From positions 6,874,812 through 6,938,811 of the forward strand of contig NC_083604.1 of the NCBI RefSeq assembly GCF_029168945.1: DNA of 64,000 nucleotides, written 5' to 3'. Origin of the DNA: Cannabis sativa (taxonomy: Eukaryota > Streptophyta > Magnoliopsida > Rosales > Cannabaceae). Both the position numbers and the translations under genes were made by a program. The notes beneath the pieces are model-generated. The model did not search any database. It saw only the letters and a program-made list of their open reading frames with translations, and had not been told where the DNA came from. Positions 12,988 to 25,583 of the stretch are shown in pieces. Every line of letters begins with the position of its first letter. The first letter of the stretch is position 1.

Positions 12988-13471
12988 TCCTTTACTTCAA
13001 TCATACTATATACTCACTTTCTTTCTTTCTTTTTGTTTTGTTAGAGCAATTTAAGATCATTGAAAGTTAACTGTAGGGTGATAAGCATTGCCTCAATCAG
13101 TGAGGAAATTTTGTGTTAGTTCTTTTGGGATAAACTCTATTTATAAATGTATTTTTGGATCCAAGCTATATAGTCAATTAAAAAGCTTTATTATTATTTA
13201 ATCAATTTAAATATTTTTTTTGGTTGAAGTCATTTAAGTGGTATTTTTAAGATGGAAAGGAAGGATAAAAAAGTCTCAGCAACAACAAACAAATGAAAGA
13301 GCCTTTTAATAAAAAAAACAAGCATTACATAATAATACACCTTGTAGGATGATGAGTTCTTTTATATTATACTTGGTCTACACTAAACTCGCATTCTGGG
13401 AAGAAAACAGAAAAAATAAATAGATATAATATTGAAGAAAACCAAAATATTATAATGAGATCTAGCCAAAA
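12988..13471. other. Convergent intergenic region, SDA1/ORP 3' ends
   Basis: About 480 bp between the stop codons of two convergent genes. It must contain both 3' UTRs. It is T-rich on the + side and A-rich toward ORP. No gene is seen. Confidence 0.6.
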
Positions 13472-16400
13472 TTACTCTTCTTGCTCTTCTACTGAACATG
13501 AAGGCATATCAGTACTCTGCCCAAATACATCAGGAATTCCATTCCAATTCCTTTGCTCCCTAGTTTCCCAGTACCCGCCCTTGTAACGATAACAACCATC
13601 CTCGTCCCTCTGAAACCATCTTGGCTGCCATCCTCTCTCCTGCAATTTTCTAGCCTGTACCAATTGATGCAATAAATCAAAATCAATCCAAGACCCCACA
13701 CTCAGTGAATGATCAATATTAGCAGTATGCTGGTGAAAGATAATGAATACAAAAAATGCTATTATATCACTATTGGTACAATTAAAGTATCGGGTCTTAT
13801 AATTTAAAGTAACAGCTTATAGAATAGCGATGCTCAGTGAATACCTGTCTTTGTAGCTGTTCGAGCCTTAACTTTTCTGCATTAGCCAATTCATATTCCC
13901 CATTCTCAAGATGTCTTTGATCCGGTCTAAGCCTCGAGTCGGTTGGAGGCAATTGATCCAATAAGCCAGGCGTGAGTTCATTCAAAGATATTGCAAAAGG
14001 TGAGAGATTATATCTAGTCTTGGTCACATACTTATCTCTTTCCCACAGTAACACTGCTTCAGTCATTGGATCATACCCTTTTGGCTTTGTGGTAGGATCT
14101 CCCAGCACATAGTACATTGCTTCGTCCCACTTGCCCACTAACATTGCTACTTTTTCTCCTGTCTTGTTGTCTTGCACAAACCCATGTACCTGACAAAACA
14201 AAAGAAAATAAAAACAGGAAAGGGAAAAAAAGAAGTGAAACATAACATAAAAAAGAAGTCACTAAAATCAACGCAAAAAAGGACACCTCATATGCGCTTT
14301 GTCCCCCACAACTATGAACTAACCTGATGTGGGTTACGATCTATGATAGACTGCTCTTTGAATTTTAGCTTGCAGGAGTAAGTGCCACTGCCCTTGATGC
14401 GCATGGTGCCATAGTGATCACAATAAATTTTTCCGAGTATGATATTGTAAATAGACGTAGTAACCTTGCTCCACTGAAATTTCTCACCGTCATCGAACTG
14501 CAGTGTAAGGACACCAACAGGATCAAGTTGAATAGAACGGCCCCAAAACTTGCCTTTGAGATTGGAATCTGCCCAGAATTTCCAGCCTTGTCCTTCACAG
14601 TGACAAGCAACAACCATAGGGTGGTGACTCACCTGAGCCAAGCTGCTTGTTAGAAAAAAATGTGTTTCACTAAACATGTTGCTGTTAAATAGCAATATTT
14701 CATACTAAAGACAGAACAAGTTAAAAGGAGATGATGACTTGATTTAATCAAATGCTTCTATCAGATGTCAAATGTCCACATGTTCTACTGAGAAGAAAGA
14801 AAGTAATACTTTTTCAGAGAAGAACCGAAGTCCTTTATCTGGATAGTCAGCCTCGTATGTTTCTCCAAGGAGAGGATTAAAGGGTTTGCACTGCCGACCT
14901 TCTGTTGATGCATAGCTGGATACAGCGAAAGCTGCGACGTTTAGAATTCTCATCAAGTCATTTCCCTGCAACACATGAAACCTTATTTGTCAAAATATTC
15001 AGATAACTGTACACTGAAATTAATTAATCCATAATGATACAAATGAAGATGTTGAACATGAAAACAGATTATGTATCTTTTACCAGAATCTGAAACGCGT
15101 ATGACAGAGCACAATAAATGGAAAATAAATATGTTAGTCTTTAATTTTCAAATATCCTAAATGTTTTACTAAAGAGAAAAAAAAGATCACTCATTATTTA
15201 CATACATGCTATATTAGTTGTTGATAATATCATTTTAAATAAGTTGATGTTTCTTGTATTAGTGGAATTGGAATATAGTGAAGACATCAAATTTTAATTC
15301 AAAACTCAAGGTCAGTGTATCACTAGATCAACTGGTTCAATCTTTACTAAGATATCATGCTTCATTGCTTCAAAATTCTATTTGTAAGATAACAACAGCC
15401 AAAGATCTATAACTAACCTGTTTTCCCCATTCTAATGCCCGGTCAACCAAGTATGAATACTCCAGGTCTTCAAAACACTTCTGTAATGACGAGAGAGGTT
15501 CATTAAAATAAACAGGAAGACAAACTCCAGATAAATCCTTTCCAATATTGTCCTTGATAATTGACCAAAGTCCAATTGGCCTCTCTTTCTCCTTTGGTTC
15601 TGGCAAGTTATCCCTTCTTTTAACATGTGGATATTCAATCATCCTGATTTCACTCTCAAATCCATGCAATCGATCAGAAAAGAAAGAATCCCTTTCGAAT
15701 ATACAACCGTTTCCAGTACCTTCCCTACTCCGATAAGAAGCACTTCTCAAAGCATCGGCAGACAAAAAGTCATTTGTATCAAAATATGTTCCATCATCCT
15801 CATCTGTTTCAACATCTGCTCCATCTTGACTTTCATTATCTACATCAGAATCGGATGCACTACCCTCGGACATGACAGAATAGAAATCTATGACAATAAG
15901 AGTGGAGTAGATTGTCAAAAATGAGAGTGACAATATACATATTTATATATATCTATACGTACACACCAGCAAAAAAATGATGAATTTCCTATACTGTCTG
16001 AATCACAGAAAAGAACTAACCACTAAATCTCCTATTCCCCTGTCCACAATATGACTCTCGTTCCTTTGTTTCATCCACGACAGTAGTTTCCAGCTCAATT
16101 TTCTCTGTCTGTGAATCAAATTTTAAGAAAATATACAAACTTGTCAACAACAGCAAAATCACACTACTGCACCAAACATCCCATTATTCGTGTTAAACAA
16201 AAGAATCAGCTAAATAGTAAAAAAGGGTATACCTCCAACTGTCTCAATGTGTCCAACAACAGAACATGTTTATGCTGAAGAGTCTTCAACTGATTTTTCA
16301 GCTCTGAGGTTTCTGAAAGCATAATTGATTCACAGTCCTTGATGACAGCCTCACCAATCCCCTCCTGCACTAGTCTTGATCTTAGCTTCTCTGTCGAAAC

Positions 16401-17350
16401 AACAACATCTTCTGAAGCCCCAAAATCACAACTCGACAATACTCGAGGGAAAAGATCTTTAGAAGCAACTAGTGCTTCGATCCATATAGCTCTATCCTCT
16501 CTAGTTACACAACGCAAATGAAGAGTCTTTGTTCCAGTAAATATTGAAAGCCTTTTATCATCAGATTTGCTTGCACGTATTGAAGAAACCTTAAGAAAAC
16601 AAACTACTTCAGATTTAAAAATGCATTAGCAAAATCATATAACAGAACAAACGGCAGAGTTCTTAGAAAAAAAAAAAAAGATTTTGACTCGTACCCTTCA
16701 TGTAGAAAAAACAAGAACTAACTATACTAATACTATGTTATCAAAAACTATACTAATACTAAATACTTGAAAAGTACAAAAAAAATGAACAAAATACAAA
16801 GCAGGAAATGGTTTCAAACCTTCAAATGAACTACCCCAAATGGTTTGCAAGGCCTAGCCGACGCACCAAGTCTATTACTGCTACCCCAATTAGCTTTCCT
16901 CATATACCTCAACGAATCCTCTCCGATCACTCTAAGACCCTTCTCCCTCGCCGGGCTCATCAAAATCTTATCTGGTCCATGAACTTTATAGTAAGAAAGC
17001 ACTCCATCTTCAAGAGCAAACCACCTCGACCTCCAACCTTTCCCATAATTCACCCATTTATACAAAATCCCAGCCACACTACCACCATCACCACCACTAC
17101 CAAACACCTTCGAATCCCTAGCCTCGCTGACCGTTTCCTCCACCTCATTGTTCAACGTCGCCGACGTTTTATCCGATTCCGTACCGACCGACGATACCTG
17201 AGCCGATAAACTCGGTTTCGTACCATAGCTAACACTTCTGATCGAACCATCGATCCCTAACTGGTTACAATGAGCCGGAGATTTCCCTACGACAGGGTTG
17301 GCCCGCTCACGGTCGATCGAAACCGGAGCAATGCAGCAAAGTGGGTTCAT
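13472..17350 (-). CDS. Oxysterol-binding protein-related protein (PH + ORD)
   Basis: Eight coding exons on the - strand: 17350-16820, 16589-16233, 16108-16021, 15887-15418, 14965-14810, 14632-14324, 14189-13845 and 13654-13472. They join in frame to 812 residues, the usual size of plant long-form ORPs. Order: an N-terminal [14 protein letters not shown] segment typical of the plant ORP1C/1D/2A group; a PH domain from about residue 91 ([20 protein letters not shown]); a predicted coiled stretch ([21 protein letters not shown]); an acidic Ser/Asp linker near 335-355; and the sterol/phosphoinositide-binding ORD from about 410 to the end. The ORD signature is SEKVSHHPM near 532-540, the plant version of EQVSHHPP. 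Such proteins move or sense sterols and phosphoinositides at membrane contact sites; the exact ligand is unknown. The ATG at 17350 is the first in-frame ATG. In Arabidopsis the closest match should be ORP1C/ORP1D (from memory). Confidence 0.94.
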
Positions 17351-20100
17351 CAGAGGCAACGCTGAAGCATTCAACCCAAATCCCCCCAAAAGAAAACAAC
17401 GCCGATCACGAAAATGCCGGACCCAAAACCATGCCGATCGACCTCGCACAAACTCCTAAGGTGCAGTCATAGTCGTAGCAGTAGTGATACATGTAACACT
17501 GTACTTCTACCATTCGGGTCGGACTCTGTACCCGAACTCAATACCCGTTTAAAGGAGCACGATTTGGGCAACCACCGAAAACGGAAATTTCCAGAAATGA
17601 CATATAAGAATTAAGATCGTAAAACGTAACGGAGAAGCTTAAAAAATAGATCTCATACATAAATATAAAATATATATATATAAAAATGGAACAAAGCTGA
17701 GCTCACAGATCCATGGCAGACACACTCAGTCACTCAATGCTTAGTTTTCTTCTTTTCTTTTTGAACAATAAAAAATTGTAAAGAGAAGCGTGAATGGCGT
17801 AGGATAAGCCATAAGCCATAATCAATATAAATATCAATTAAAAATATTTATACATAAAAATATTAATGTTGTAATAAAAGTAGTAATTATTAAGAGAGAG
17901 TAATTTTCATTTTTGATGGAGTTTTGGTTTTTGGGTTTTCGGGGGGAGACAGCTAACGTGCGCATTTTTGTTCACAGGTAATGATAAAATGACGATTTTG
18001 GACATGGTTGTCTATTGAATGGGAGGTTGTGAAAGAGTAAGGGTGTTTTGGTAATTTGGTGAAATGGGAAAGCGATCTTGTAACGACGACGGACCAGGGA
18101 CCAGGACCAAGTGAGTGAAATGATAGTGGAGATTTTGACGTTAACACTTAACAGTAGTTACACTACTACAACTACTACTTACTCACTCACTCACTCTCTA
18201 CTTGAAGTGGCCGAGGGAGATTAGGATCCTCTGTGTCGCTGGTTTATGGTGCACTGCACCAAAACAGAACAGCCTAGTTATCTATTGGGCTCTGGCCCAT
18301 TTTAACATTGGGCTTAGTAATTTACCAATCTTGTTTGCGGAAATGACATTGTGTCCTTTGTTTTTAGTCTTGCGTTAAATTTTATCCAATTTTTGTATGT
18401 ATATGTATTGTTCTTAGGAAATACAAGTAAAAACCTGATTGAAAACAAAATCCATAAAATTGTTAAAAGAAATCATTAACAAAAATAAGATTTAAGTACT
18501 TGTAAAAATTCCCCAAAAATATCCATATGTCTTATGTTATAGTGCTTCCAAGGACATGTTTTGGCCATTGTTACAAATAATTTCAAAAGCATATTCTATC
18601 TTCATTCAGTACATTGCTTGCATAAATTAAGGCATGTCTTATTGTCTCCTAGCTTTGAAGCTCTGTAATGAAAAATTACACCACTGGAACATGTTTTACT
18701 AATTTCTTATAAGTGTTCTTTGTTGCTAGACCATGTGTAACTTTTTGAGTTTCTAATTTTTAGTTTTGTGATTGTTCTTAGTTTGTTGGTCTACGTGTGG
18801 TTTTCTTTTTTCACTTTTAGTTTTGTAATAATAATATTATATCACTCCTAGACCAGACCTTATGTTATTAGTTTTGTTTGATATTTTTTTTTCCACTTAG
18901 TTCGTGTTAAAGCAAAAATCTTCGACATTAAACGTCTTAATTAATTAATTCTTTCTCTGAATATTTCTACTAATTTGTTGTATTTTCAACCATTTTGGGG
19001 TCCTAACAACTCCACATAGGCATAAAAGGACGAACTTTTTTGATGTTCATTCAAGAGCCTTTGGTATACTGTTAAAATCTACAAAACTTACAAATTACTA
19101 ACGGGCATACTCTAACTATCTTCACGATATGAACGCTCTTATGGCGCAGAGAGTTTGCACACAATCCCACCTTAGAAATATGCTTCTACAGGAAATATTC
19201 AACCATTCAAACACACAAAATATTCTAGACCTAGCTTGAACTTAGCATTGCTTTCCTGGATACAGGAATAGAATATAGTCAACAAAGTGTTGCGATACTT
19301 ACTTGATGTTTGAACGGAGAATGGAAAATTGTTGTGCAAATCCGCCTAGGAGCGTCGAACCCAGTCATAACTAGCATGAAGGTCAAAATCCTCGTCTGGC
19401 TGAGGGTGGAGTAGGTCAAGGTTTATAGGTTCTGCGTTTGGGAAACTAATTGAACAGAGCTTTAGAAAATACTATATAAAACAATCGAAGGCCTCTTGCA
19501 TTCACCATTAGAAATAATGATGAAGTGAAGATTACCTGGGAACAAGGGCTCTGATTTGAAGGTTGCAAAAGGGTTTATGAAGAATGAAGAAGATGAAAAA
19601 AGGAAATATAGGTTCATCGCACCTATTTATACTTCAACATGGATCCTTGCGAGTCAAAATAAACAGCCCAGATCGCTTCTCCCAGAAAGCATCTTTCGAT
19701 TCGACGAATAGGGAGTTAAAACGACCTGCATTGGCATTTAAATTTTTATAATTGCACATCTCGTATCCCGTACGCATTAAAGGATGGGTCATCTCAATCA
19801 TCCTTCAATCATTGTAATTCCTCCCGAGGAATGCTCTCCCCACACACACGTGCACCAACAATCGCATTAATAACACCGCATGCATGCCACGCCAATGGAA
19901 CCTACGATTAATAACCCCTTACTTGATAACCGTTCATGGGATACGTCCGTGATCCCAGCCAACACCACATGTCAAAGATTTGTTTCCAAGAAGCAGAAGA
20001 ATACTACAAGCTCCCGAAAGGCAAAGCATCTCGAAAACTTGTGGGTTAATATTATTCGTGTTTCTACAAATGATTGTTAGGGTAATTCTACACCTTTTGG
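17351..20100. other. ORP 5' region and intergenic DNA
   Basis: Up to about 17.75 kb this is the ORP 5' UTR and proximal promoter. From 18.3 to 20.1 kb I see no gene. The part at 19.1-19.95 kb is less AT-rich and has a - strand TATA-like string (TATAAATA near 19625) followed by a possible 5' leader, reminiscent of the antisense promoter in the gypsy element at 35.5 kb. It may be a remnant of a related element, but I could not confirm that. Confidence 0.4.
18285..18316 (-). promoter_or_regulatory. Cluster of site II (TGGGCC/T) elements upstream of ORP
   Basis: Three TGGGCY-type motifs occur within about 30 bases (ATTGGGCTCTGGCCCATT, then ATTGGGCT). Site II elements bind TCP factors and are common in promoters of housekeeping genes. 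They lie about 0.9 kb upstream of the ORP start codon, so their target is an inference. Confidence 0.35.
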
Positions 20101-20128
20101 TAACTTTTCTCACTTGTTTTTGGTACCT

Positions 20129-20545
20129 TGATGCTAGAAATATACTTTGGTCAAAGAGACCCTTCTTCATTTGTTGTGGTTGACCACTACCATTCTCTGG
20201 GCCACAAAGACGGCAGTGATCGATCAAGTGGCTTCTATACCACTTGGTGGCCTTCCTCATTTGGTCTTGATGTCTTGATAATAAAAAATACTTTTGACAA
20301 AGAATCCCCTTCCCAATTGGTGTGGCCGACCTGTGTCAATTTTTTTGTGCACAAAGATGGCACAGGTCGACTAGCATTGACATTGAATGGAAAATGATTT
20401 CTTTCAATTGTGTTATACTCCTTGGTGTCAGGGGACCACATTTGGACAAGTTCCCTTTGGTGGTTTGGAAGTAGAGAGCACTGCCATCTTTTTATGCCAA
20501 GAGATGACAATGGTTGGCCAAGCATGCATGGTGGAGTGGGTTCCT
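20129..20545. repeat. Array of diverged hairpin-forming repeats
   Basis: Two direct units (about 20129-20222 and 20270-20371) align over about 95 bp. A third, about 20460-20545, aligns in inverted orientation. Each direct unit has a small stem: GACCACT/AGTGATC in the first (one mismatch) and GACCTGTG/CACAGGTC in the second, bracketing a conserved CACAAAGA loop. No protein is apparent. It could be the interior of an unknown foldback element or an LTR. Confidence 0.5.
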
Positions 20546-20961
20546 TGTGAAATCTTGACTTTATGGTCAAGTTCTAACCTTTTTATTTCTAAATAATTCA
20601 AGTTCTTGTTAGTTTCCTTGTCGAATAAGGTCTCTAGGATGAAAATTCTTGTGCAAGTCCATAAACTCTAGGTTGGGCACACTTGGGTGTGGGTCACATA
20701 ATGGTTGGTTAGTGTTCTCATGAGTTTTCTAGAAGTGTCATGTGGCCCTCAAATATGATATCTTAACTTATTTGACATTTGTAAGTCTTAGTCAAAGTTG
20801 CAGGGTTGACTTTTTTTATTTCTCAAAAATTGGGTATAACACAAATATTTAAATATTATTATTTAATATTTAAATAAATACATATCTTGTTTAATTAAAT
20901 TTTTATTAATATTATATTGGTTTGAATTTTAATACCGATATTCTAAATCATTATATATGTA

Positions 20962-21190
20962 GGGATATGATTTTGTCCCGTTATTGTACTTTTACGGATT
21001 GTAATCCGTGATGTACGGCAACCGTTAGATGCGGGAGTTATTTGATCTGACGGCTGAGATTGATCTAAGGGTAATTAGGGTTAAAAAAATAGAAACGTAC
21101 CCTGACACTCATTTAATGTACCCTGAGACCCATCTAATGTACCACAGAATACATTCCGTGAAAGTACATCACAGGACAAAATCATATCCC
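20962..21190. mobile_element. MITE with TA target duplication, copy 1
   Basis: The 229 bp element has perfect terminal inverted repeats, GGGATATGATTTTGTCC against GGACAAAATCATATCCC, with TA on both sides (20960-20961 and 21191-21192). A palindrome around ACGGATTGTAATCCGT sits near the left end. A shorter copy lies at 46057. The TA duplication points to a Tc1/mariner (Stowaway-like) origin, though the terminal sequence is not the classic Stowaway one. It has no coding capacity. Confidence 0.85.
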
Positions 21191-21192
21191 TA

Positions 21193-21829
21193 TATATGTA
21201 TACTCAAGAAAATCTAATTGAAAAAAGTCATTATCATTATTCACTCTCAGAGAGAATTCTGGCTCATGTGTTGAGACAAAAATAAGAACTCATTATTTAG
21301 TGTATCCTCCTCAGCCAACACTAATCATTGTGTGTAGTGAAAGATTGAGGTGTGAGTAATCTATATCGTTCTTGGATACAACTTACAAAAAGAAATATAA
21401 ATACACTGATAGGCTTTAAGAGATAAATATTTTTATACATCTTTTTATTTCATAATTTAATATATATACGTGTGAAGATAATCATAATAATACTTTCGTT
21501 ATACATTTGATTTAGTACTACAAAATAAATATTAGAGAAAAATATTAAGTAGGTTAGTATTGCATTATCAAATTCTATTAGTTTTTAATTATTTTTATGA
21601 TGTGATCAAATATATTTCCTATATCATTGAATTAATAGTGTATTTTGCAGAAGAAAAAAAAAAGAATCGTTTTGATGTATAGTATTTATTTTTCTAGGAA
21701 TAACTTATTTACTTAAGAAAAAGAGGAAAAAAAGAAAAATAAAAGCGAGCAAAAGCAATAAAGAAATAAAGGGTAATAATATTAATTAGCATTGATTTTG
21801 CTTTAATGCAGAGTCACATTATAATTATA
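21193..21829. other. AT-rich intergenic stretch
   Basis: No gene or clear repeat seen. Confidence 0.4.
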
Positions 21830-21854
21830 CTAGAGGCAACCTACGTGCAATGCA
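21830..21854 (-). mobile_element. Orphan Helitron 3' terminus
   Basis: On the - strand this reads ACGTGC-ATT-GCACGT, a perfect hairpin, then 9 bases and CTAG followed by T. The spacing from hairpin to CTAG equals that of the 37560 terminus. No matching - strand 5' end was found, so the body is truncated or was interrupted by the + strand Helitron that starts at 22029. Confidence 0.6.
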
Positions 21855-22550
21855 CGTTTTGTTTTATTATTCTTTTCTGATTTTTATTTAGGCTAATTAT
21901 ATATAAAATCATAATTTAAAAAAAAAAAACTATTAAATTAAATTAGAAAGTGTGGAATAATAATTTAAAAATATCCCATAAAAAAAAGTTACTCTTGTTT
22001 TAGTAAACGGCTTCGGTTTCAAAATATATCTATTCTATATAAAATGTGCCTATATAACTGAATTCTTGGTTTATGAGAAATTCATGGGTGTGACTTTTTA
22101 TTTATATATAATAAAATAATAAAATAAAAATAAAACAAATCCTATTTAAACTGATATTTAATATTTAAACTGATATTATTTATATATATACAATATTATA
22201 TATTGTTCTCATGTGATATAATTTAAATCATAAATTTATTATCCTATTTTGAATTTAATTAAAACCAACAAAATATATATACCTAATCTTGTACGTTCTC
22301 ATTTTTTCTATTTTTTTTTTTATTAAAGTTAATTATTTTAAATAAATAAAAATTCATAATAAAAATATAATTTCAAAATTTTCTCTATTACTATACTATT
22401 TTGAATTTAATTAACAACAATAAAATATATGTACGTATATTTTTCATTTTCTTAATATAAATTTTCTATATACATATATATTTATACAAAAAAAAAAAAT
22501 AGAGATAAAAAATAGTAGTGAAGAGATCCAAAAAATTTCACATAAGCTTC

Positions 22551-23328
22551 TGTTGCCCCTGATTTCGCCCAATATACGTGGACCAACCGGACAGGGACAC
22601 GTGGATCAGATAATTTATAAATATTCGCTAAGTCTTTGTATGCCGCTAGGAAACATCCTGGACATAGGTCCCGGAGGAGGCACCCGGAGGGCAAGGTGCT
22701 CCCGGAAGCTCGCATAGCATAAAGCCTCTCCGTGAGGTGTCAGGCTTCTCCTGAGCCATCAAGTCGCATTTAATGCTGCATGGGAGGAAGCGTGTTGGGA
22801 CTGCAACACGCAATAAAGTCTGACGGCACAACCTCCAACCAGCAGCGCCACAGTAATGATCATTTAAGTCTAGCGACGGCTACACTGCGAAGAGTCACAT
22901 CAATCACAAGGCAAAAAGGACATTCTTCATAAAAATCCTACAGCACCTAGGAATTTGACCATGCATTACTCATGGTATATTCATTGGGAATACCCAACTT
23001 TATGGATACTTACAGATACACTTGTAAGAACAATTCTAGGGATTACCCCACCAAAACACTATAAATACCCCCTCAAAGCTCATTATGGGGTCGAGAATCT
23101 TGGGCTGCATATGAGCAAGAAGAGTAAATACTCACCAAGAACATTCTCTGTATTTATAAGGGTGACATTCTCCCAAGTATAAAATCTGTATTAAATACAT
23201 CCATAAATAACAAAGACTCGTGGACTAAGGCTCATTAACGCCCCAACCACGTAAAAATCATTCTCTCACTTTCTTACAGCTCAATAGTATAATCCTATTT
23301 TATTAGTTGCCGAAAACCTCGGTCAACA
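22551..23328 (+). repeat. 5' LTR of the gypsy element
   Basis: 778 bp, TG...CA ends, near-identical to the 3' LTR. A TATA box (TATAAATA) lies at 23060-23067 and should drive the genomic RNA. Confidence 0.96.
23060..23067 (+). promoter_or_regulatory. LTR TATA box
   Basis: The string ACTATAAATACCCCCTCAAA fits a plant TATA box followed by a C-rich stretch. The same string occurs in the 3' LTR near 36414-36421. Confidence 0.6.
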
Positions 23329-23350
23329 TTTTGGTGCTTTCATTGAGAGC
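23329..23350 (+). other. Presumed primer-binding site region
   Basis: TTTTGGTGCTTTCATTGAGA follows the 5' LTR directly, where a tRNA primer must anneal. I cannot assign the tRNA with confidence. Confidence 0.4.
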
Positions 23351-23391
23351 TGAAGAAAGCTGCTACAAAACAAGCATTTGACTTCACAAAA

Positions 23392-25540
23392 ATGGTGGAG
23401 ACAAGAAGAAATACTTGTCAGCCTCGCCCTCTGGAAGACGCTCAAGACCCAAACGAGGAAGATGTAGCCTCAAGAGCAGCAGAGGAGTCCGAGGAAGAAG
23501 AAATAGTCCCCGACGATGACTACGAGGGAAACCTCGACGAGTACGCCTATGACGAAGGTAGTTACTCAGAACTGGTGCTTCTTAGACAAAAAGCTATCGA
23601 TCACGAAGCCGAGATCGAAGCTCACAAAACGCAAAACCAGAAAATGCAGGAAGTGATGCTGGCCATGCAAATAGCCATGGAAGCAGTTGGCATTCACGTG
23701 CACACCAAGGCAATGACCGCTGGACTCAACAAGGAGCCAGCGACATCTTCGCCTAATTCCCAGCAGCAGAAATCTAGGGAGCCTAGCCCTATAAGATATC
23801 CTGCTGAGGGGAATCAAACAAAAAACCCTACTTCTACCCCTGGGCGAAAGAAAAAGGTGCAGGATCCGCGAAAGGTCCGCTCAGATTTCCCTAAAGGGAA
23901 AGGTCCGCAGAGGGGCAAGCCCCAAAAAGGGAGTCTTGGCCCTCAGGATCGAGGGGACCGAAAAAGCGTTTCTGTACACCAGGAACCCGGGGGTAGAGGG
24001 AGAAGAGGACAGAGATGTCCTCCCGTTGATCTGAGAAATCAAATCAATGGGAACCAAGGTGACCTTCGGGATCACCTTGACCAAAAAAGATACGGACCCG
24101 TGGTTTCCTCGGGTACGTTGAATGAAGGAATTAGGGCGGAACTCGCCATACTCTGAAAAGACATTGCCCGAGTCTCCTGGAGGCAGAAGGGAGACGACTC
24201 TGATTTGGACAGTGAGGATCGAGAGCCATGTGCCAAGCACATCCTGGAGGCGGAGCTCCCTAAAAACTTCAAGATGCCCGAAATGGCAGCATATACCGGG
24301 AACTCCGATCCCAGCGACCACCTGTCACGGTTTAACCGTGTCATGACGGTCATGAGGGTCAGCAATGACGCCAAGTGTCTGTGCTTCCCACTCACTCTAA
24401 GTGGGTCCGCGGAGGAATGGTTCAAAAAACTGGAACCAGGATCCGTGGGCTGTTGGAACAAGCTACAGACCAACTTCCGGAGACAGTTTGTCGCCGCAAG
24501 AAAGGTCAACCTGGAGGTCAGTGCCTTGACTAATATCAAGCAACTGCCCACCGAGACCTTGAAAAATTACATCAAGAGGTTCCGAGAGGAAGCCTCAAAA
24601 ACCAAGAAGGTTGATGACGGACAACAGCTTGCACTTCTCCAAGCAGGAATCCGTACTGGGACTCCTTTCTGGAATGAGTTGCAGCAAGAGGGGGCTGCTA
24701 GCCTCCAGGACTTCCAGAAGAGAGTCCAAAAATATATCAACCTCGAAGAAGCCCAAATCGTGGCTTATGGGGGCTACTACCCCACCGGAATAGCAGGGTT
24801 TATGCCCGGAGTATCGCCCCTGCATCGCCCCCCGACCGCGACCCCACAAACAAGTGGTATACGGTTCTCGCTACCCCGGTATAGCCGGGGCCAAGCTTTG
24901 GCACCAAGGCATCTTCTCATTTTGGCAACCCGTCCGGAGCAAATGGGCAAGCTCCTTCACACTCGCTCCGCCGCTAGCTTAACAGTGCCCTTCCTGTGGA
25001 TCAAGGAGTAAAAGGTCCTCCAAAGGCAGCACCCGGACGGGAGAGAAGCGCCAGAAAAAGGAGTACACCCCCCAATATACTCAATACACGGAACTATCGG
25101 ACTCCCAAGAACGTGTGTACTTCGCCACTAGGCAAAATACACACTACCGGAGACCACAACCGTTGTACAAAGACAGCTCCCGGAGAAATCCGAGCAAAAG
25201 ATGCGAGTACCACAACGACATTGGTCACAACACCAATGAATGTAAGAATCTCAAGGACGAGATCGAAAATCTAATCCGATTGGGCCACCTCTATGATTGG
25301 ATCGAGAATAGGTTGCCCCACCTCAATCCGGGTCAGGTGGCTGGGGGTATGCCTCCGGGAACACCAGGGGGTACAGCAGGAGTATTGGCTCCACCTGCTC
25401 CCGCAGGTGACGCCCAGCATATCCCCAGACTGCCGCCCCGGCCTAATGGACGGGTAGCCATGATCTCCGGAGGTCCCCATATCGGAGGGAATACTCGCAA
25501 GGAGCGAAAGCGATACGCCGGGGCCGCAAAAACACAATGA
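23392..25540 (+). pseudogene. gag: Retrotransposon gag, broken
   Basis: Gag begins at the ATG of MVETRRNTCQPRPLED. Its first part is acidic then basic and low-complexity. A TGA at 24154-24156 interrupts the reading frame, which then continues in the same phase through the capsid-like retrotrans_gag domain (about 24290-24760; DHLSRFNRVMTVM, GSAEEWFKKL). The sequence changes frame at least once between about 24840 and 25050, and ends with a Tat-type zinc-knuckle variant, CEYHNDIGHNTNEC, near 25205. The final frame stops at 25540, 43 bp before the pol ATG. The TGA could be a CGA changed by C-to-T at a CpG. Gag packages element RNA into virus-like particles; this copy should not make a full-length product. 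Confidence 0.85.
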
Positions 25541-25583
25541 CATATGGGAAGTTACTTAACTCCCAGCTCAAAGGCCTCGACTG

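Noticed and set aside
17351..17449. N-terminal extension of the ORP protein
   Set aside because: The frame is open upstream but has no ATG, and the family usually starts at MNPLCC.
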